NCBI RefSeq assembly: GCF_029504395.1
Contig: NZ_JAQFIF010000010.1
Coordinates: 62,001-126,000 of the forward strand
From: Arthrobacter sp. ES3-54
Lineage (GTDB): Bacteria; Actinomycetota; Actinomycetes; Actinomycetales; Micrococcaceae
DNA length: 64,000 nucleotides
Direction of reading: 5' to 3'
This document shows positions 60,892 to 64,000 of this stretch, in pieces; the first letter of the stretch is position 1, and every line of letters begins with the position of its first letter. The notes beneath the pieces are model-generated. The model searched no databases. It was given only the letters and a program-made list of their open reading frames with translations, and had not been told where the DNA came from. Both the position numbers and the translations under genes were made by a program.

Positions 60892-61800
60892 GTGAGCACC
60901 AAGGTTGAAAAGCGAGTTCTGGTCAACGTTCCCGTGAGCGTGGCCTACAACCAGTGGACCCAGTTCGAGGAATTTCCGCACTTCATGGGCGGGGTGAAGA
61001 GCGTCAAACAGCTCAGTGACAACCGGCTCGAGTGGGTTGCAGAAATCGGCGGGGTGCGCAGGCAATGGCAGGCCAGAATCCTTGAGCAGACCCCGGACCG
61101 GAAAGTCGCATGGGCCGCCACAGAGGGCGCAACCAACGCCGGGTCCGTAATGTTCGAAGACCTCGGCGGTGGGCAGACATCCGTACAGCTGTCCCTGGAA
61201 TATGAGCCCGAAGGGATCGTCGAAAAGGTCGGCGACAAGCTGAACATCGTAGAAAGGCAAGCCGAGAGTGACCTCAACCGGTTCAAGGCCTTCATTGAAG
61301 ACGAAGGCTACGCGACCGGGGCCTGGCGCGGTTCCGTCAGCGAAGGTGCCCCCGCCGGCACGCCAGGCGTTGATGAGGCAGCAGGGTCACGGGGGGACAG
61401 CGGCAAAGCCGGGGTCTCGGGCAAGGTCATTGCCGGAGTCGGGCTAGCCGCCGCGGCCGCGGCGGGCGTCGCGGCAGCAGCAGGCAACAAGGCATCCGGC
61501 GGAGACGCGCCGGCCCAGGCCACGCCATACCGGGAGGCGGAACCCGTTCCGCCCACCGGGACCGCGGGCAGCGTATTCCCCGGTGAGGGCGTACCCCCGA
61601 GCGCGGTTCCCGCATCCGAGCAGACTGTCGACAGGTCCGAGGCGAGGCCTTTCGACCAGACCAACGGCCTTGTTGACACCGAAGGCGATTCGGATGGGAC
61701 AGCCGTGGGCGACACCGCCAGTGCGGCCGACCGGGAGACGGCGACGGAACGCGGGCCAGGGCCTGTTCCGCCGACCGGAGGAAGCCTGGGACAGCACTGA
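60892..61800 (+). CDS. SRPBCC (polyketide cyclase/START-like) family protein with disordered tail
   Basis: A 302-residue protein. The first about 140 residues are a cyclase/dehydrase-like START fold (VEKRVLVNVPVSVAYNQWTQFEEFPHFMGGVKSVKQL ... VAWAATEGATNAGSVMFEDLGGGQTSVQLSLEYEP). Then come a Gly/Ala-rich segment that could span a membrane (VIAGVGLAAAAAAGVAAAAG) and a Pro/Glu-rich tail with two PVPPTG motifs. GTG 60892 has AAGGAG five nt upstream. This family is common among stress-induced genes of soil actinobacteria; its ligand is unknown. Confidence 0.85.
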   Translation: MSTKVEKRVLVNVPVSVAYNQWTQFEEFPHFMGGVKSVKQLSDNRLEWVAEIGGVRRQWQARILEQTPDRKVAWAATEGATNAGSVMFEDLGGGQTSVQLSLEYEPEGIVEKVGDKLNIVERQAESDLNRFKAFIEDEGYATGAWRGSVSEGAPAGTPGVDEAAGSRGDSGKAGVSGKVIAGVGLAAAAAAGVAAAAGNKASGGDAPAQATPYREAEPVPPTGTAGSVFPGEGVPPSAVPASEQTVDRSEARPFDQTNGLVDTEGDSDGTAVGDTASAADRETATERGPGPVPPTGGSLGQH

Positions 61801-61811
61801 CCGGAGGCACA

Positions 61812-62162
61812 ATGATCACGAACCTGTTCCGCGGCGTCCTGGGCTTGTTCCTGCTGGGGGGTACCTTGTCCGTCGCGCCGGCCGAGGCCGCTACAGCCAC
61901 AGGAAACGCCGCACCCGTGTCCTCTTCCGTCGCAGCACAGGGCAACTCCCCCCATGCCTCAGCATCCATTTCTCCCATGTCCTCGCCATCGCCGTCGCCC
62001 AGTGGGCCCGTCGATCCTGGAACCGGAGAATCCAAAGAAGCGAAGGAAACCCGGGTCGACTATGCCCCCTACGTCATCGGGGCAGTGGTTTTGGTCGTGC
62101 TGGTGGCCAGCTTTATCTTCTGGCGCAAGCGCAGGATCTCACACCCCAGGAAACCCGGCTAA
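61812..62162 (+). CDS. Small secreted/membrane-anchored protein
   Basis: A 116-residue protein: signal peptide (LFRGVLGLFLLGGTLSVAPAEA), a Ser/Pro-rich linker (SISPMSSPSPSPSGPVDPG), then a membrane helix YVIGAVVLVVLVASFIFW and a basic tail RKRRISHPRK. This is the layout of a short single-pass protein with an extracellular linker. It lies 11 nt after the SRPBCC gene, probably in the same operon. Function unknown. Confidence 0.75.
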   Translation: MITNLFRGVLGLFLLGGTLSVAPAEAATATGNAAPVSSSVAAQGNSPHASASISPMSSPSPSPSGPVDPGTGESKEAKETRVDYAPYVIGAVVLVVLVASFIFWRKRRISHPRKPG

Positions 62163-62225
62163 GGAACCGGCTGTGGGCGACGCCGTCCCGCCTGACGGAC
62201 GCTTCTGATCGCAGCCGAGCGTGCT

Positions 62226-62259
62226 GCTGGCGGCTCTTGAGCTTCCAAGAGCCGCCAGC
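62226..62259. terminator. 14-bp perfect hairpin after the SRPBCC operon
   Basis: Arms 62226-62239 and 62246-62259 are perfectly complementary, loop agcttc. No T-run follows. Its position 64 nt after a stop codon and 80 nt before the next start fits a terminator or an RNA-stabilising stem. Confidence 0.65.
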
Positions 62260-62339
62260 CCGGACATACGTCCGGCGCCGGTTCCATTCGTCCGCATTGG
62301 GACTACTCTGTTGGCAAGATCTTCATAGAGGAGGACCAA

Positions 62340-62750
62340 ATGAGTGCCCCGGAGGAACTGGCCGCCATCCAAGCGCGGCTCGCCGCGGACGAGGACGAAC
62401 ACGCGGACGGGGTCATCGACCAGAACGTCCGGGACCGGCGCTACCTGCTCTCCTTAGTTCGGGAACAACTAGCCAGCCTCGAGAAAGTGGCCGCCCTGGC
62501 ATCCGGCTTCGCTGAGCGGGGCGAGCGGATCGAAGAGCAGTTTGGAGGCGCCGGCACGAATCACGCGATCAGGGCTGCCGGTCTCGGTGACGGGTACCGG
62601 GAAGCCGCCAGGAGCATCCGTGCCGCGTTAGGCCCGGCGGTGAGTGAGCCCTACCACGATGCAACTACAGCCTTGTTGACAAGGAGCGCACCCGAGCCCC
62701 AGCCGCAACCGCGCTCGTCGGCACTCCCCCCGGATGCCCTGGCAGGATAA
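62340..62750 (+). CDS. Hypothetical protein, helical
   Basis: A 136-residue soluble, charged, largely helical protein (SAPEELAAIQARLAADEDEHADGVIDQNVRDRRYLLSLVREQLASLEKVAALASGF), possibly coiled-coil in its first 60 residues, with a Pro/Gln-rich tail. GAGGAGG precedes the ATG by 6 nt. No family is recognised. Confidence 0.65.
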   Translation: MSAPEELAAIQARLAADEDEHADGVIDQNVRDRRYLLSLVREQLASLEKVAALASGFAERGERIEEQFGGAGTNHAIRAAGLGDGYREAARSIRAALGPAVSEPYHDATTALLTRSAPEPQPQPRSSALPPDALAG

Positions 62751-63291
62751 GGGCGTGCACCTCCGGGTCACCACCCGTGGGCAGCGCGGTAGCTGAAGAG
62801 TTTGCTTGTCGCCACGAGGCTGCCGAGCTCCAGGAACGTCCGCGCCGCTTCCAGGAGGCGTTCCCGTTTCGCTTCGCGCACCGACCACGCGCCGAAAGTG
62901 TCAGGTTTCAGGGTGGCAGCCCACTTGCGAGAGCCGGTGTGCCGTGATGGACAACCAGCGATCCCGCAATGTAAACACTCCTCCGCCGGATTCGCGGGAG
63001 GCAAGAATTTCATTACTGATCCGGCTGCTCGGCCCTTCTCAAATAGCCGGAACAGGATCATCATTCCTGCTAAGCAAGTTCGGAATCGGCAGTGGTCTCA
63101 ATCGACGGAGAGGGGGCGATCTTCCCTCGGTTGATCACACCAGGGGACCTAATCCGCGCCTTTCGGGCACCTTTGTCCGCTTCTTTGAGCGCGGTCCGTC
63201 AGCATAAGCCTGAACGCACCTCCAGTCGGGGGGATGGTGGCGTAACCGGGCCGCTGGATGCCATGGAATTCCGACAGCGAAGGCCACCGAA
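62751..63291. other. 541-nt stretch without a confident gene
   Basis: On the minus strand a frame from ATG 63013 to 62768 (81 codons, MKFLPPANPAEECLHCGIAG) has a Cys-x-x-Cys pair and a plausible composition but only a weak ribosome site. On the plus strand a frame from 62947 is equally unconvincing. Neither is called. Confidence 0.35.
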
Positions 63292-64000
63292 ATGTCCCAC
63301 CCACACGCGCGTCGAACAATGCTGGGTTCCGCTCTCATTCTGTTTGTCGCAACAACCACAGTCGTGTCGTGTTCTGGGCAGAACGCGGCCCCTGCGCCGT
63401 TCACGTCCCCAGGGACCACCGACTCAACATCGCCGACGGCGGCGTCGGAGACTCCGTCCCCTACAGCTTCCCCGACTCCGACGGGCCCCGACCTCTGCGG
63501 ACCAGGGTCGGCCCTTAACTTCGACGCGACCGCCTTCCCCGAGTCACCGAAGATCGACAACAAGTGGTTCCCGCTGACGCCCGGCAGGCAGTACACGACG
63601 ACGGGAAAGGTCACGAGCGCCGAAGGCTCCACCGAGCGCACGGTGGTCCACTCCGTGACCGGGCTGACCAAAGTCATCAACGGAGTCAAGACCCAGGTGA
63701 TGTGGGACCAAGACTTCTCTGATGGTGAGTTGGTGGAATCCGAATTGGCCATGCTTGCCCAGTCGAAGGATGGGGCGGTCTGGCTCTTCGGGGAGTACCC
63801 GGAGGAGTTCGAAGGCGGCAAATTCATGGGCGCGTCGAAGACCTTCATTAGCGGCATCGCCGGAGCCGAGGCAGGGATCGCGATGCCAGCCCAGCCGCGG
63901 ACTGGCACGCCGGCCTATCCGCAGGCTCACGCGCCTGCGGTGGGCTTCCTGGACTGCGGAGCCGTTCTTCAAGAGCATAAGCGGGTGTGTGTTCCCACCG
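63292..64000 (+). CDS. Putative lipoprotein, C-terminus beyond the window
   Basis: At least 236 residues, open at the window end. The signal peptide (RRTMLGSALILFVATTTVVSC) ends in a lipobox, followed by a Ser/Thr/Pro-rich linker and then a folded domain starting DLCGPGSALNFDATAFPESPKIDNKWFPLTPGRQYTTTG. AAGG lies 8 nt before the ATG. The domain has a Trp-rich beta pattern (VMWDQDFSDGELVESELAMLAQ, AVWLFGEYPEEFEGGKFMGA) found in secreted actinobacterial proteins of unknown function. Confidence 0.8.
   Translation, partial: MSHPHARRTMLGSALILFVATTTVVSCSGQNAAPAPFTSPGTTDSTSPTAASETPSPTASPTPTGPDLCGPGSALNFDATAFPESPKIDNKWFPLTPGRQYTTTGKVTSAEGSTERTVVHSVTGLTKVINGVKTQVMWDQDFSDGELVESELAMLAQSKDGAVWLFGEYPEEFEGGKFMGASKTFISGIAGAEAGIAMPAQPRTGTPAYPQAHAPAVGFLDCGAVLQEHKRVCVPT

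Noticed and set aside
62768..63013. Minus-strand frame of 81 codons with a CxxC pair
   Set aside because: Plausible but with a weak ribosome site and no recognised family; noted in the spacer entry only.

Overview
The window looks like the chromosome of a high-GC actinobacterium, most likely a soil member of the Micrococcaceae (Arthrobacter/Pseudarthrobacter type). This rests on uniformly GC-rich codon use, a mycothiol-dependent-type maleylpyruvate isomerase, DUF4193 and SCO1664/MSMEG_4193 family proteins, and a SigB/SigF-type sigma factor. I found no rRNA, tRNA, CRISPR array, complete insertion sequence or prophage. The first gene (S9 peptidase) and the last gene (lipoprotein) run off the window ends.

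Layout. 0-3.7 kb: S9 peptidase, peptide deformylase, a lipoprotein and a PhzF-like isomerase. 3.8-7.1 kb: a type III polyketide cassette (PKS, methyltransferase, flavin hydroxylase) on the minus strand, in the order of the Streptomyces srsABC phenolic-lipid operon. 7.2-10.6 kb: AraC regulator, VOC protein and a DrrC/UvrA-like ABC protein. 10.6-22.9 kb: a divergent 11-gene catabolic locus. Six genes run left (two phosphotriesterase-family proteins, FAD aromatic monooxygenase, HSL-type hydrolase, MBL hydrolase, CocE hydrolase). Five run right (MFS, P450, ferredoxin, ferredoxin reductase, TetR). A 306-nt control region between them carries two related TTGACA-type operator candidates. 22.9-25.8 kb: MarR plus drug-type MFS with a strong palindrome between them, then a CPBP-like membrane protein. 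26-28.7 kb: an ATPase, a gene remnant, a small membrane protein and an alpha/beta hydrolase.

28.8-35.2 kb: a complete 3-hydroxybenzoate/gentisate pathway. 3-hydroxybenzoate is imported (AAHS transporter), 6-hydroxylated to gentisate, ring-opened, isomerised by a mycothiol-type isomerase and cleaved by an FAH hydrolase, under an IclR regulator. The regulator's likely site, TCAGAATTGT, occurs at both promoters. 35.3-40.2 kb: SCO1664 kinase-like protein and its phosphatase partner, then a MoxR-like ATPase with a VWA protein. 40.5-48.8 kb: small and decaying genes (DNA alkylation repair-like, membrane proteins, MBL, a frameshifted RibD-like reductase, DUF4193, a membrane-anchored calpain-like protease), with several hairpins and repeats.

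48.9-59.7 kb: a heptose-glycan locus holding GmhA, GmhB, two bifunctional HldE-type enzymes, three family 9 glycosyltransferases, two GT4-type glycosyltransferases and an SDR. Most of these genes overlap by 4 nt (ATGA or GTGA), so they form one tightly coupled operon plus flanking genes. There is no HldD epimerase, so the expected donor is ADP-D-glycero-D-manno-heptose, in an organism that should have no LPS. 59.7-64 kb: SigB/F-type sigma factor, SRPBCC protein, small envelope proteins and a lipoprotein.

The most novel-looking items are the 11-gene P450/phosphotriesterase locus, in which one of two tandem phosphotriesterase paralogues has lost five of six metal ligands, and the heptose-glycan locus.
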